From assembly GCA_036172095.1 (NCBI GenBank), contig JAVHSH010000023.1:1-64000 (forward strand): 64,000 nt of DNA, given 5' to 3'. The translations under genes and the position numbers were made by a program. Shown here one piece after another: positions 1-8,185 of this stretch (position 1 is its first letter; the number at the start of each line of letters is the position of its first letter). This DNA is from JAKBEU01 sp036172095 (GTDB lineage Bacteria > Patescibacteriota > Microgenomatia > UBA1406 > GWC2-37-13). The notes beneath the pieces were generated by a model. That model made no database searches. It was given only the letters and a program-made list of their open reading frames with translations, and was not told the DNA's origin.

Positions 1-811
1 TTTGATTCGAGTGTGATTTGAGATGCTTGCTTAAGAAGAGTTTTAATTTTTCTGCGGAATCAAGGGAGACGCGTGTTCCGACCGCGATATCATTCGTCAG
101 ATGGCGTGCCCCAATGGGAAGTGAGCTTGAGTAGGAAAGTGCACCATCTACGTAAAGAGCTATATCCGTCTTTCCACCACCGATATCGATACAAGCGACA
201 CCAAGCTCTTTTTCCGTATCAGTGAGGACTGCACGCGATGATGCAAGTCCTGCAAATAGGAATCCATCATTCTTTACGCCGAGTTCTTCGATACATCGCT
301 CAATATTCTTCAAGTTTATTTGTGAAGCGGTAATAATATGTGTATCGACTTCCAAGCGGACTCCACTCATTCCAACAGGGTTGCGGATTCCTTCTTGACC
401 ATCGACGATAAAATCACGAGGAGTTACTTCTATAATCTGTTTTGTGGATGAAAGCGAAATCGCACGTGCAGCTTCAACAACACGATTGACATCATCTTGC
501 GTGATTTCGCCTTGGGTATTTGCAACTGCAACAACTCCACGTGAATTGAGGGAAGTGATATGAGGGCCACCAACAGAAACGAATGCGTGGTTTATTTTTT
601 GTCCTGCCATACGCTCTGCACGCTCCAGACTTTCTTCTATTGCTCCAGATACTTTGTCTATATCAATGATGAGTCCTTTTTTTATGCCGCGAGAAGGTGT
701 ACTATTGAATCCGATGATGCGAAGTTCATCGCTCTCCTTAGTTTCCAGTCCAACAATCGTTGCGATTTTGGAACTTCCAATATCTATCGCTGCAAGTGCT
801 CGTTCGTTCAT
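1..811 (-). CDS. ftsA: Cell division protein FtsA, 5' part (runs off the left edge)
   Basis: Actin-like ATPase that anchors FtsZ filaments to the membrane and recruits later divisome proteins. Reading leftwards from the ATG at 811, the protein begins MNERALAAIDIGSSKIATIV, an actin-family phosphate-1 loop, and has the phosphate-2 loop ACIDIGGGKTDIALY near residues 202-216. The SHS2-type 1C region lies between them. About 270 residues are present of the roughly 400 usual for the family; the C-terminal membrane helix is outside the window. The start is 2 bases after the ftsQ stop, so the two are almost certainly cotranscribed. By synteny ftsZ would be next to the left, but that is not visible. 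Identity is firm; only the end is missing. Confidence 0.93.
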   Translation of the reverse strand, partial: MNERALAAIDIGSSKIATIVGLETKESDELRIIGFNSTPSRGIKKGLIIDIDKVSGAIEESLERAERMAGQKINHAFVSVGGPHITSLNSRGVVAVANTQGEITQDDVNRVVEAARAISLSSTKQIIEVTPRDFIVDGQEGIRNPVGMSGVRLEVDTHIITASQINLKNIERCIEELGVKNDGFLFAGLASSRAVLTDTEKELGVACIDIGGGKTDIALYVDGALSYSSSLPIGARHLTNDIAVGTRVSLDSAEKLKLFLSKHLKSHSNQ

Positions 812-813
812 GA

Positions 814-1530
814 TTATGGTGTCTGCAATTCAACAACCGGCTTGTCGAACCTAAGATCAAGCCGTTTAACTCGTAACGCTCCTATTTTGAGTTGTTTCAC
901 AAGCTGTCGCAACTCATATTTCTGCAATTCCGTTTCCCGTTTTTGCGAAAAAGCAACCGTAAAACCTCTTGTCTTACATGCTATCATATCCACGCTGTCA
1001 ATAGCAACTGTTTCCACCTGATATCCCTCATCAACGAGCACTTTCAGGAATACTAAAGTTTTCTGAATTTGAGCATAGGAAACGACTTGTCCGACCTGAT
1101 ATTCATTATGCCGAATCGGTTGATAAAAACTGATTTCTGGACTAGGCGCAGGACCATTTCGCTCTTTCTTAAGGACTATTCCCTTTTGCGAAACGCTTAT
1201 ATATCCCCCATCGGTCAGAATGGATGCGAATGGTTTTTCAACAAGGAGGTACAACATCAATGTGTTGGGATACTGTCTATCGATACGAGTGATGGTGAGC
1301 ATCGGAAAGCGGTCAATGATATGGCTCACAATGTCCTTGTCTTGGAGGAACAGGAGGTTCTTTTTCATAAAAAACGTCTCTATTACTTTTTTTTCCTCAG
1401 CGCTCGAACCAATCACCAACACTTTTTGGATTTTGAAGGACGAGTTAAAATAGAACAATACAAAAAAACCGAGCACTGCCCCGCAGATAAAAAGGAAGCT
1501 ACGCGTGTAAAATTGTTTTGACAAGTGCAT
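814..1530 (-). CDS. ftsQ: Cell division protein FtsQ/DivIB
   Basis: Bitopic divisome protein that links FtsL/FtsB-type proteins to septal wall synthesis. A short cytoplasmic N-terminus is followed by one membrane helix (FLFICGAVLGFFVLFYF, about residues 11-27) and then a POTRA-like beta domain starting FKIQKVLVIGSS and containing the typical VEKPFASILTDGGYISVSQKG stretch in two parts. The frame is open to 1659, but the upstream part lies inside murG and is not hydrophobic or conserved, so I take the ATG at 1530 (another ATG at 1539 is equally possible). This gives a 32-base overlap with the murG end. Order murG-ftsQ-ftsA matches many bacterial dcw clusters. Confidence 0.85.
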   Translation of the reverse strand: MHLSKQFYTRSFLFICGAVLGFFVLFYFNSSFKIQKVLVIGSSAEEKKVIETFFMKKNLLFLQDKDIVSHIIDRFPMLTITRIDRQYPNTLMLYLLVEKPFASILTDGGYISVSQKGIVLKKERNGPAPSPEISFYQPIRHNEYQVGQVVSYAQIQKTLVFLKVLVDEGYQVETVAIDSVDMIACKTRGFTVAFSQKRETELQKYELRQLVKQLKIGALRVKRLDLRFDKPVVELQTP

Positions 1531-2605
1531 GCGCAGCATCACGTTTGAGTTGAAGTGGTAACGAAGAAAAGGCACGTTTATATGACAGTTTTTTCTTGTG
1601 CATTTCTTGGATAAGGTTAAGAAGTCCACTGCTCGCATTCTTCTGATCGAACTGCTCACCTATATGGTGTTCCGCAAAATAATCCGCATGGGCTTTTTGC
1701 TCGCCATTCGCGGACCAAGGCAATGGGATAAATAACGCAGGTTTTTGGAGTGCAATGAGCTCAAAAAATGTGTTTGCGCCAGCACGACCAATAACAAACT
1801 CCGTGTTCTTATATACAGACCCAATGGCAAGCTCCGAAATGTGCGAAATGGGGACATACCGATTCGGATACTGTTTTTTGTATTGGGCGGCAAGACGAGT
1901 TGCAATCTCAAAATCGTTATACTCCTTGATGTCGCCTGTCTGATGGATAATCGTGAAATGGAGTAAAAGTTCCGGAAGAAGTGTAAATATATGGCTATTG
2001 ATACTGTGGGAACCAAGAGAACCTCCGGTCACATAGATAAGCGGCGCGGTCTCATCCAAAACGAATGGAATGTCATTTGTTTCAAATACAACTTCCCTGA
2101 CTGGATTGCCAATCCACTCTGTTTTGCCCACAGGAAACTGTGGAAGAACTGACTCAAAAGCGACGAATATCTTCCTCGAAAAAAATCCTATGATTTTGTT
2201 AGCTGTTCCGGGTTTCATCGTCTGTTCATGAGTGAACACTTTTTTGCCTAAGAACCATCCCCAAAAAGCAAGCGGAAGCGCTAGATATCCCCCAAATGAG
2301 ATGATGGCGTCAGGATTTTCCTGCAAAAGAATAAAAAGACCTTGTATGAAACCGTAGGGAACATTGAGTAAGCCCAGGAGGCTTGATCTCGTCATAAGAC
2401 GGGTCACTCGACCTGCCTGAAGCTCAAGAAACCGAATTCCTCTGAGTTGGCAGCCTTTATATTCATAGGAAAGAGTCCTTTCTGATTCAATGGCATATTT
2501 TCTCCCCACAAAGACGAGACCGATATGTGGATATTCTTTTTTCAATACGTCCACGACAGCGAGCGCCGGCGTTGGATGTCCACCACAGATAAGAATCTTT
2601 TTCAT
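1499..2605 (-). CDS. murG: MurG-like lipid II synthase (UDP-GlcNAc transferase)
   Basis: GT28 glycosyltransferase that adds GlcNAc to lipid I at the inner face of the membrane, giving lipid II. The N-terminal loop is ICGGHPTPALAV (residues 6-17), a variant of the usual GGTGGH-PAL loop. The C-terminal nucleotide-binding half has TGGSLGSHSIN and GRAGANTFFELIALQKP followed by the loop LPWSANGEQKAHADYF, typical of MurG. At 368 residues it is the normal length. I chose the ATG at 2605, since the ORF opens three codons earlier and MKKILICGG is the natural start. It sits between ftsW and ftsQ, as in classic clusters. The shortened glycine loop is unusual, but no other GT28 enzyme fits this context as well. 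Confidence 0.88.
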   Translation of the reverse strand: MKKILICGGHPTPALAVVDVLKKEYPHIGLVFVGRKYAIESERTLSYEYKGCQLRGIRFLELQAGRVTRLMTRSSLLGLLNVPYGFIQGLFILLQENPDAIISFGGYLALPLAFWGWFLGKKVFTHEQTMKPGTANKIIGFFSRKIFVAFESVLPQFPVGKTEWIGNPVREVVFETNDIPFVLDETAPLIYVTGGSLGSHSINSHIFTLLPELLLHFTIIHQTGDIKEYNDFEIATRLAAQYKKQYPNRYVPISHISELAIGSVYKNTEFVIGRAGANTFFELIALQKPALFIPLPWSANGEQKAHADYFAEHHIGEQFDQKNASSGLLNLIQEMHKKKLSYKRAFSSLPLQLKRDAAHALVKTILHA

Positions 2606-2631
2606 ATACATCAATTCTAAGACACTAATGG

Positions 2632-2652
2632 CAAATTACAAATGACAAATAC
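2632..2652. repeat. Degenerate heptamer tandem array, 3 units
   Basis: In the 52-base gap between murG and ftsW the plus strand reads CAAATTA, CAAATGA, CAAATAC: three units of exactly 7 bases sharing CAAAT. No promoter is evident in the gap, and ftsW and murG are read in the same direction. It belongs to a set of period-7 arrays in this window. Confidence 0.6.
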
Positions 2653-2657
2653 CCATT

Positions 2658-3746
2658 TTATTCAATCCTCGTCTGTCTGGCAATATTCAAAATGATTCCC
2701 ATAAGCGAAAAACAGAGAAGCAAATTCGTCCCTCCATAGGAAACGAAAGGGAGCGGGACTCCTGTTAGTGGAATGATATGAACCATACTCCCCAAATTCA
2801 CCAACGTCTGCAGGCCAAAAAACGAGAAAATACTTCCTGCAAGCAGCCTTCCATACCTATCTGGGGCTTTCTCAGCGATTCGGAATATATACAGTATCAA
2901 CAGCACAAATGCGCCTATGAACATGACGCTTCCGATGAAGCCCACTTCCTCCCCCACTATCGCAAAAATCGAGTCGGTGTGCGCTTCCGGAAGAAAGAGG
3001 TGTTTCTGTTTTGAGGCGCCAAATCCTCGTCCAAATAGTCCCCCATTCGCAAGCGAAATCTGGATTTGATTGATGTGATATGTTATGCCAAGAGGATCGA
3101 CTGTCGGATCAAAAAATGCGGTAAGCCTTTTTAGTCTATATGGAGCAAGCCATGCTAGGGAGAAAAAACCAGTGACCGCAACAGGAACCAATAAAAATAA
3201 ATATTTCAACTCCACGCCAGCCAAGAAATAGGTTGCGATGCTTATGCTGAATATTATTGTTGCCGTACCCATATCTGGTTGTAACATGATGAGGAAAACT
3301 AACAACCCAAGCAATAAGACAAAGGAAAAAAATCGCTTTCGTTCTTTCGTGAGGAACCAAGATGACAGATAGATTATTGTCGTTATCTTTGCGATTTCCG
3401 ATGGTTGGAAACCAAATATCCACCTTCGTGCTCCGCCAATCTTCATCCCAACTCCTGGAATCAATACTAAGAACAAAAGAGAGAGCGATGCAAGCATCAT
3501 GAAAAACGCAAAATAATACCATTTGTGATAGTCAAGAAGGGATAGGAGAAACATTGCCACTCCTCCAAGCAAAATCCAAAGCGCCTGAACTTTCAGATAA
3601 TGGAAGCTATCACCATATTCGCCGAACGCGCGGACGTATGACGCTTCGAATACAAAAAAAAGACCACTCACCGCCAAAATGAATGGCAGCGTCATGAGTG
3701 TCGTGAGAATCTTATTCCTTTTTGACTGATGTTGATGCTCCGCCAT
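2658..3746 (-). CDS. ftsW: Septal peptidoglycan polymerase FtsW (SEDS family)
   Basis: Multipass SEDS glycosyltransferase that polymerises lipid II at the septum together with the class B penicillin-binding protein FtsI. About ten hydrophobic segments are visible. Family signatures include GGARRWIFGFQPSEIAK, the large-loop motif PEAHTDSIFAIVGEEVGFIG and the C-terminal GVPLPFVSYGGTNLL. The frame is open to 3878 but that extension overlaps murD and is charged; the ATG at 3746 (MAEHQHQSK) gives 362 residues, the usual size, and a 35-base overlap with the murD end. RodA is the alternative SEDS name, but position between murD and murG argues for FtsW. Confidence 0.92.
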   Translation of the reverse strand: MAEHQHQSKRNKILTTLMTLPFILAVSGLFFVFEASYVRAFGEYGDSFHYLKVQALWILLGGVAMFLLSLLDYHKWYYFAFFMMLASLSLLFLVLIPGVGMKIGGARRWIFGFQPSEIAKITTIIYLSSWFLTKERKRFFSFVLLLGLLVFLIMLQPDMGTATIIFSISIATYFLAGVELKYLFLLVPVAVTGFFSLAWLAPYRLKRLTAFFDPTVDPLGITYHINQIQISLANGGLFGRGFGASKQKHLFLPEAHTDSIFAIVGEEVGFIGSVMFIGAFVLLILYIFRIAEKAPDRYGRLLAGSIFSFFGLQTLVNLGSMVHIIPLTGVPLPFVSYGGTNLLLCFSLMGIILNIARQTRIE

Positions 3747-4965
3747 AATCACGAACGAATGTTTGAAATAAATCACCTTTTTCCTCGAAGTTCTTCCAGA
3801 GAGAATAGCTTGGTGATGCTGTCGAAAGAATACAAACACTTCCTTTTTTGCTATTTTCAAAACAAAATGAAACCGCATCTTTCATATTGTCAGTTTCCAG
3901 ATAGGTTGGGTAATAATCCTCCATTTTCAATAGGACTTGTTTTATCTTAAATCCCGTTTGTGGAAATAAAACTATATTTTCTACTTTTTTTTCTTTTAGT
4001 ACCTCGACAAGGCTCCTGAAGTCATATCCTCTATCTTGACCGCCAAGCAAAATTGTGTCAATATTTTTTATGCTATTGAGAGCTGCTATCGTTGACTGCG
4101 GTGTCGTTGAAATAGCATCATCATAAAACGTTATCCCATTATAGGTCCCTATGTTCTGCAAACGATGAGGAAGAGGAGTGAATGCATAAAGTGCCGTCTG
4201 AGCCTGTTCATCCGTAACGCCAAACATACGAGCAACCGTAAGTGCTCCTTGAATATTCCTTTTATTATGGTTACCAAGCAATGGAATTTTGGACTGCTCA
4301 AACAGAAATTCGTCCGTATATGGAATGGTTTTTGCTTTTGTGAGATTTACCCAGCTCGCGACTTCTTTTTCCTGAGGGTCGAAGATGAAAAAATCGGCAT
4401 CAGACTGAAAATAAAGGCTGTTCTGTTTTGCTTTTTTATATGCTTGAAACGTCCCATGGAAATCAAGATGTTCTGGATACCAGTTGACGATAATTGTTAT
4501 ATGAGGAGAAAAGTAGAGGTCAGATAGCTGGTAGCTTGAAAGCTCGATGACGGCAATCGTTTCCTTCGTCGCATCAATAAGCCCATCAAGCATCGGATTG
4601 CCTATATTCCCAATCAAACGGACATCTGTTTTATTCTGTTTGAGGAGTGCAGCTATAAGGCTAGCTGTGGTGCTTTTCCCTTTTGTTCCGGTGATGCCGA
4701 TAGTCGTCCCGACAAAATTACTGAAAAATATGTTTGCCGCTGTCGTCCACTTTTGGAAAACCTGCTCGACTCTCACTCCCGGCGAACGAACAACCAAATC
4801 GACATCTTTTTGCTTCAGCAAATAGTTTTCGTTGTCTTTTTTATCTGCGATGCTTATCTGTGCGGATGGGACATTCAGCTTCAAAAACCGTTCAACTGAA
4901 TGACCCTCTTTGCCGTATCCAAGAATAAGGATTTTTTTGTATTTTTTTAGCTCTTCTATTGTCAT
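3712..4965 (-). CDS. murD: UDP-N-acetylmuramoyl-L-alanine glutamate ligase MurD (possibly MurD2, L-Glu adding)
   Basis: Cytoplasmic Mur ligase that adds glutamate to UDP-MurNAc-L-Ala with ATP. It has an N-terminal Rossmann domain (ILGYGKEGHSV, residues 14-24), the P-loop GTKGKSTT (93-100), the central region with IVNWYPEHLDFHGT, and a C-terminal domain with LGGQDRGYDF. At 417 residues it is slightly short but complete. Its ATG overlaps the stop of the upstream MurL-type gene by ATGA, so the two are translationally coupled. In the Xanthomonas route the partner of MurL is MurD2, which adds L-Glu and not D-Glu. The coupling suggests this copy could be MurD2-like; the sequence alone does not show its stereo-preference. 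Confidence 0.9.
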   Translation of the reverse strand: MTIEELKKYKKILILGYGKEGHSVERFLKLNVPSAQISIADKKDNENYLLKQKDVDLVVRSPGVRVEQVFQKWTTAANIFFSNFVGTTIGITGTKGKSTTASLIAALLKQNKTDVRLIGNIGNPMLDGLIDATKETIAVIELSSYQLSDLYFSPHITIIVNWYPEHLDFHGTFQAYKKAKQNSLYFQSDADFFIFDPQEKEVASWVNLTKAKTIPYTDEFLFEQSKIPLLGNHNKRNIQGALTVARMFGVTDEQAQTALYAFTPLPHRLQNIGTYNGITFYDDAISTTPQSTIAALNSIKNIDTILLGGQDRGYDFRSLVEVLKEKKVENIVLFPQTGFKIKQVLLKMEDYYPTYLETDNMKDAVSFCFENSKKGSVCILSTASPSYSLWKNFEEKGDLFQTFVRDYGGASTSVKKE

Positions 4966-6158
4966 ATGAATAATTTCAAATCAAACTCACCACGCTTCCT
5001 AATCATTGTTATGGCTTCCTGCACTTCCTCAAAAGTCCCCACGCATTCAAACGGCTTCAAACCACCCCGCCCTTGCAAATCCTTAAATGTTCTACTTAAC
5101 AACTCATCCTCGAACATATTCTTACCGAATAATGAAATCACTTCAACCTTCGGCAGATAAGCCGCGAACATAATGAATGCGAATGCGCATTTTGGACATG
5201 CTCCACACCACTTTTTGTCGTGAAGTTGCTTGGTGATTGAGAAATTCCTATTACAGCTTGTGATGAGGGGCAAATACTTCGGATATCTTATGCATTCAGC
5301 AACAATTTGAAGCTCCGTCAAATGGCGAATCGGTGAATAATAATCAAGACTAGGACTTATATTGGCATGCAAGTATCGTCTAAATAAATCTTCAAACTCT
5401 TTCGTCTTGCTCCATTGATGATTTATTTTCATGCCGAACAGTTCCGTATTCCCTTGATCGGCACTCTTTTCATTCGCAACGACGAATGCTCTGTACCCAT
5501 ATAAATATGATGCAAGAATACCTATCCATGCATATATCATTGAGATAGGAACATGACCGTTATAGCGATGATTTTTGGCATCTGCAATAAGGTCTTGATC
5601 AATGAAACGATCTATTGTCACTGGTGATATCTCCATTTTCGCAACCAACTCATCAACTGCCTGATAGGCATGCTGTGTTTTTATCAGAAGTCCCTCCAAA
5701 TCCTTCTTTTGTGATTTCAGCATCTCCCATACGACGACTGAGTCCTTTCCTCCTCCGATACCCACCAGGAGTTTTTCGGATACGGCAGTTTTTTGCGCAT
5801 GAAATGAGGATTGTTGATTGAAGGGAAAATGGACTAAATTTCTGAAATCAATCTGATTTTTGAAATAAAACTCACCCAGTCCTTTCGTATAAATTGTGTC
5901 CCAAAATATGGCCTGTTCCTTCGAAAGAGCACCGCTTTTAATTTCGATCTTTTTGGCACAACTGGCTTTCCAATACGAAATGCCTAAGGCTAAGTGAAGA
6001 TTGAAAAGTATCGCACGAAGGAGGGAGTCGCCCTTTTTTTCAATGGGCTTTGGAAGGACAACCCGTTCCTCATATCTCTTTTCTCCCTCTATAAAACGAA
6101 AAAGGAGAGTATTCCCGGTTTCATCAATGGAATATGAGTCAAAGACAAAAGAATCCAT
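4962..6158 (-). CDS. murL: MurL-type UDP-MurNAc-L-Ala-L-Glu epimerase
   Basis: Probable epimerase that converts the terminal L-Glu of UDP-MurNAc-L-Ala-L-Glu to D-Glu, bypassing glutamate racemase. Visible features are a PP-loop-like nucleotide-binding motif VGIGGGKDSVVVWE (about residues 132-145), a conserved-looking SCNRNFS (about 301-307) and a zinc-knuckle-like WCGACPKCAF (about 317-326). Length 398 fits the family. The open frame begins at a TTG six bases upstream; I chose the ATG at 6158. It is ATGA-coupled to murD, exactly the pairing expected for MurD2/MurL. An alternative reading is an unrelated PP-loop protein, but the combination of motifs and neighbour makes MurL much likelier. A TATAAT lies 5 bases before the ATG, too close for a normal promoter. 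Confidence 0.8.
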   Translation of the reverse strand: MDSFVFDSYSIDETGNTLLFRFIEGEKRYEERVVLPKPIEKKGDSLLRAILFNLHLALGISYWKASCAKKIEIKSGALSKEQAIFWDTIYTKGLGEFYFKNQIDFRNLVHFPFNQQSSFHAQKTAVSEKLLVGIGGGKDSVVVWEMLKSQKKDLEGLLIKTQHAYQAVDELVAKMEISPVTIDRFIDQDLIADAKNHRYNGHVPISMIYAWIGILASYLYGYRAFVVANEKSADQGNTELFGMKINHQWSKTKEFEDLFRRYLHANISPSLDYYSPIRHLTELQIVAECIRYPKYLPLITSCNRNFSITKQLHDKKWCGACPKCAFAFIMFAAYLPKVEVISLFGKNMFEDELLSRTFKDLQGRGGLKPFECVGTFEEVQEAITMIRKRGEFDLKLFI

Positions 6159-6165
6159 ACACAAT

Positions 6166-6185
6166 TATACTATTTTATACTATTT
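6166..6185. repeat. 10-bp perfect tandem duplication TATACTATTT x2
   Basis: Two adjacent copies of TATACTATTT fill the gap between the NYN gene and murL. On the minus strand they place two TATA-rich boxes just upstream of the murL start. They could be promoter-related or merely a slipped AT-rich spacer. Confidence 0.55.
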
Positions 6186-6836
6186 TTACAGCTCCATACT
6201 GATGATATGTGGCAGGAATTTGAGGAGGAGAGATGAATATTTTTTATTGGGAGTAATCACTTTCAATAATTTATTTTCCTTCAGGAGATATTCGATAAGC
6301 GGATAGAAATCGCCATCGCCCGAAACGATAATCGCCTTGTCATAATGAGGAAATTCTAACATCGTATGGAGTACAAGATCCGCGTCGATATTCCCTTTTG
6401 TCACGATGTCCTTATCCTTATATTCGATGACCTTCTTAAAGACACAAATATACCCAGAGTGTTTCAAATACTCATACAACGGCTTGTTTTCTTCCACATA
6501 TCCGATAAAAAGGAACGCCTTCGACACACCATGTTTCAATTTCAAATACTGCCTGAACTTCTTGAAGTCAAGTTTGCCGCCCTGACTCAATACTCCCTGA
6601 TTCAAATTCTGACTATCAACAAAAGCATATATAATCGGAGCCCGTGATATCCTTCTTTGGACAAGAGGTCTTCTGGCAAATCGAGGAGGAATGGTAGAGT
6701 ACGCCGGCCGACGGCGCGACCTTAAAGGTCGCGGAATATATGGCCCTTTGACAACCGACCCATTGTTAACCGCTGCAGTTGCTTGCTTTGCTGGGGCTCT
6801 CGGCTTTTGGAACAGTGATTTTATGGGATTAAACAT
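6186..6836 (-). CDS. NYN-domain (PIN-like) ribonuclease, LabA/DUF88 type
   Basis: Putative metal-dependent RNase of the NYN/PIN-like fold. After a basic, proline/arginine-rich N-terminal tail (residues 1-65) the domain begins YAFVDSQNLNQGVL, with the first acidic residue. It continues with KGNIDADLVLHTM and VSGDGDFYPLIEYL, supplying the other aspartates expected for metal binding. The end (VITPNKKYSSLLLKFLPHI) fits the last strand-helix of the family. It overlaps the upstream PD-(D/E)XK gene by 8 bases and precedes murL. NYN proteins are common in this group of bacteria, but substrates are unknown. The basic tail may bind RNA; that is inference. Confidence 0.82.
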   Translation of the reverse strand: MFNPIKSLFQKPRAPAKQATAAVNNGSVVKGPYIPRPLRSRRRPAYSTIPPRFARRPLVQRRISRAPIIYAFVDSQNLNQGVLSQGGKLDFKKFRQYLKLKHGVSKAFLFIGYVEENKPLYEYLKHSGYICVFKKVIEYKDKDIVTKGNIDADLVLHTMLEFPHYDKAIIVSGDGDFYPLIEYLLKENKLLKVITPNKKYSSLLLKFLPHIISMEL

Positions 6837-7521
6837 AATATTCTTTTACTTTTTGGAACCATGCGCAAAACGAGCATCCATCTGCGGATTCTGGCAAAGG
6901 TCCTTGTAACACATCTATCGCCTTCTGTATTCTATCATTTACTAGTTCTGGATATGCTTCAAGACGTACTATGTGGTTTATCATGGGGAATCCATTTTTG
7001 ATTTCCGTGGTCAAATCCGGATAAAAAAAGAGGAGGAATCCATAACCTGCAGGCTCAAGCCTATTTTTTTGCAGAAGAAATGCATATGCATCAATCTGAT
7101 TCTGATATGCATTTAAGATATCTTTTTCACGGGGATCACTGCTTGAGGTCTTGAAATCGACAGGGATATATTTCCCCTCATAGACAAGACACTCATCCAG
7201 TTTCCCATAAAATCCATATTCACTGTTGAATGTGTGGAAATATGTTTCCTTGAATGGGTTTTGCAACTTACCTTTCAGCGTATCCTCAACAAATGGTGGA
7301 AGTGTGCCTTTTTTACGAAATAAATCGAAATATGATTTCAGGACGGTGTCAAATCGATTTGCAAGCCGCGACTGTATCCCTTCGGGGTGATAGATTTTAT
7401 GTTTGTACTGCAGATAAAAACATCTTTTGCATCTCCCCATACCCTCTATCCCCGAGTGGGAGAGCCATGTCTTTTTCTTTTTTTCCGGAAGGGCAAAAAG
7501 AGCCTCTGCTTGTATCTTCAT
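6829..7521 (-). CDS. PD-(D/E)XK nuclease with four-cysteine (Cas4/AddB-like) signature
   Basis: Small nuclease-fold protein of 230 residues. The catalytic core reads GKLDECLVYEG then IPVDFKTSSSD: D109, D122 and K124 form the D-(X)n-(D/E)XK motif, and a downstream YQNQIDAYAFLL matches the QxxxY motif of the RecB/Cas4 group. Cysteines C31 and C34 (GRCKRC) and C216 and C219 (DGCSFC) flank the core at the two ends, the arrangement that holds an Fe-S cluster in Cas4 and AddB proteins. No cas genes or CRISPR repeats are nearby, so a stand-alone DNA repair or processing role is more likely than adaptation. It overlaps the NYN nuclease gene and lies one base from the HUMPS gene. Confidence 0.75.
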   Translation of the reverse strand: MKIQAEALFALPEKKKKTWLSHSGIEGMGRCKRCFYLQYKHKIYHPEGIQSRLANRFDTVLKSYFDLFRKKGTLPPFVEDTLKGKLQNPFKETYFHTFNSEYGFYGKLDECLVYEGKYIPVDFKTSSSDPREKDILNAYQNQIDAYAFLLQKNRLEPAGYGFLLFFYPDLTTEIKNGFPMINHIVRLEAYPELVNDRIQKAIDVLQGPLPESADGCSFCAWFQKVKEYYV

Positions 7522-7522
7522 G

Positions 7523-8179
7523 TTATTTTACGAACTTCAAAAAATCTATGAGCGAACGTTCAAAATACTTATCGAATATGAGACCTTTCCAAGGACTCTG
7601 ACTTGATATGATGTTCACGACAACGATGTCCGCATTATTGAAAATGGCAGATTGGAACTCCCGCTCATCAATTCCTCCTGCTGCACCCATTTTGATTTCC
7701 CATTTGCCTTTAATTTTCGCAATATCTTTATATTGAATAATCTTCCCATATGCATTTTCCTCATCACGTCCTCTATGTATGAAAACACTGTCGGGAATAA
7801 CCCGATTTTTCCATATGATACGCATGGGATTTTCCACGTTCATCATATCGACAATGGACTTCACTTTGTTTTTTTTACAGGTATCGACAAAGAGGGTGAG
7901 CGATTCTTTTGTCGCGTTCCCCATTGCTGTGACCGATGTAGCACCTGCTTCAACAGCCATGGTGACTTCATCCACTGCCCCATCAATTATCTTCATATCA
8001 GCACAGATTTCCCCATTCCAATACCGACGCATATCAGCAACGACCTGGATACCGTGTTTCTTTATGAGTGGAGTTCCTGCTTCAATGATTATGCTTTCTG
8101 ATTTCGGGATGTAATTGATGACAGAATAAAAGTCAGAAACATCAGAGTTGAATGCAAGTTGTATGCGACACTTTCTCAT
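7523..8179 (-). CDS. HUMPS-family TIM-barrel protein (hexulose-6-phosphate synthase / OMP decarboxylase-like)
   Basis: A 218-residue protein of the orotidine-5'-phosphate decarboxylase (HUMPS) superfamily. Key signatures are IEAGTPLIKKHG (about 32-43) and CADMKIIDGAVDEV (59-72), giving the D61-x-K63-x-x-D66 triad, then AGATSVTAMG, VKSIVDMM and the phosphate-binding end GAAGGIDEREF. The EAGTPLIK segment resembles hexulose-phosphate synthases more than OMP decarboxylases. HPS would condense formaldehyde with ribulose-5-phosphate or run in reverse to make pentose phosphate. No HPI partner gene is next to it. The exact reaction is uncertain. Confidence 0.72.
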   Translation of the reverse strand: MRKCRIQLAFNSDVSDFYSVINYIPKSESIIIEAGTPLIKKHGIQVVADMRRYWNGEICADMKIIDGAVDEVTMAVEAGATSVTAMGNATKESLTLFVDTCKKNKVKSIVDMMNVENPMRIIWKNRVIPDSVFIHRGRDEENAYGKIIQYKDIAKIKGKWEIKMGAAGGIDEREFQSAIFNNADIVVVNIISSQSPWKGLIFDKYFERSLIDFLKFVK

Positions 8180-8185
8180 CTGTTT

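Noticed and set aside
560..1521. Rightward reading frames at 560-1021 and 1069-1521
   Set aside because: They lie opposite ftsA and ftsQ, have cysteine/serine-rich shadow composition and no recognisable domain.
6829..7521. Cas4 as the identity of the PD-(D/E)XK gene
   Set aside because: No cas1, cas2 or repeats nearby; the motif set is shared with stand-alone RecB-like nucleases.
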